Both the position numbers and the translations under genes were made by a program. From an uncultured Alistipes sp. (lineage in GTDB: Bacteria; Bacteroidota; Bacteroidia; Bacteroidales; Rikenellaceae), in assembly GCA_900768015.1 (NCBI GenBank), contig CAAGBI010000024.1, forward strand, positions 1 through 40,577: a stretch of DNA of 40,577 nt, written 5' to 3'. Below the pieces are notes generated by a model, which saw only the letters and a list, made by a program, of their open reading frames with translations, was not told where the DNA came from and did no database searches. The stretch's first letter is position 1, and each line of letters starts with the position of its first letter. Below, in pieces: positions 40,459 to 40,577 of the stretch.

Positions 40459-40577
40459 TTTAGCGTGATAAGTGGTCGATTGCGGCCCCTAACAAAAATA
40501 AATGTGAATGGGCAGTACGCCATAGTACAGCCCATCCACATTTTTTTTGCCGAGTGTTGCACTCGACACACTTCTGA
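40459..40577 (+). repeat. Inverted-repeat hairpin element, copy I (cut by window end)
   Basis: It begins right after the stop codon. The central hairpin 40500-40543 pairs AAATGTGAATGGGCAGTAC with GTACAGCCCATCCACATTT and runs into eight T, a good terminator. It is the sister of copy B, with one stem pair changed from C-G to T-A. The outer arms are ATAAGTG-GTCGA and TCGACACACTTCTGA, the latter truncated at 40577. Confidence 0.8.

Overview
The window reads as a chromosomal segment of a Bacteroidales bacterium. Grounds: promoters of the Bacteroidota type (TTTG, about 19-20 bases, TAnnTTTG) upstream of most transcription units; no dependence on Shine-Dalgarno sites; the rpmB-rpmG-DUF4295 trio; lipoproteins with BACON, FnIII-like, fimbrillin-like and DUF4465 domains; and an ftsK-lolA-like pair. 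A Rikenellaceae/Alistipes-like or related uncultured lineage is possible, but this is a guess. No phage, insertion sequence, CRISPR array, tRNA or rRNA was seen.

Layout. (1) 1-2601: rpsO (5' end cut off) and pnp. (2) 2715-6520: two abundant-looking lipoproteins, one OmpA-like with TPRs and one with an FnIII-like fold, separated by a repeat-filled gap. (3) 7037-7912: deoC. (4) 8642-9253, minus: rpmB-rpmG-DUF4295. (5) 9499-12969, minus: a PyrD-like flavoprotein, cinA and pncB in one operon pointing to NAD salvage. (6) 13169-15574, minus: a TonB-receptor-like outer membrane beta-barrel protein, divergent from (7) 16000-17914: ABC ATPase, membrane subunit and a YtrA-type GntR regulator. (8) 18143-22012: BACON/EF-hand/LRR lipoprotein, fimbrillin-like lipoprotein, and a YjdM/PhnA zinc-ribbon protein. 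(9) 22216-32801: a long housekeeping run, plsC-parE-parC-aroK-murI-ftsK-lolA-like-DUF4465 lipoprotein. (10) 33245-38019: an acidic unknown protein, rsmI, two glycosyltransferases, mazG and a gamma-carbonic-anhydrase-family protein. (11) 38363-40458: a LytS/LytTR two-component system.

Three non-coding observations stand out. First, a family of about 130-bp inverted-repeat elements sits directly after stop codons (4471, 7914, 8039, 32791, 32947, 38018, 38141 and 40459). Each has an outer stem, a small local hairpin and a central terminator-like hairpin. The stem sequences differ between copies by compensating changes, while one A/C mismatch is kept. Second, two copies of a 24-bp palindrome (AGTGTAYTA-N6-TAATACACW) lie exactly one base downstream of the -7 boxes of two promoters, one on each strand. 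This predicts that the GntR protein controls both its own ABC operon and the outer membrane protein. Third, a tract of eight G lies in the spacer of a second promoter candidate for that outer membrane gene, as a phase-variable promoter would have.

Two coding observations are also worth following. ParC ends in QLNLF after a long acidic tail, which resembles a sliding-clamp-binding peptide. The PyrD-like protein keeps its FMN site but has lost most residues known to hold orotate.
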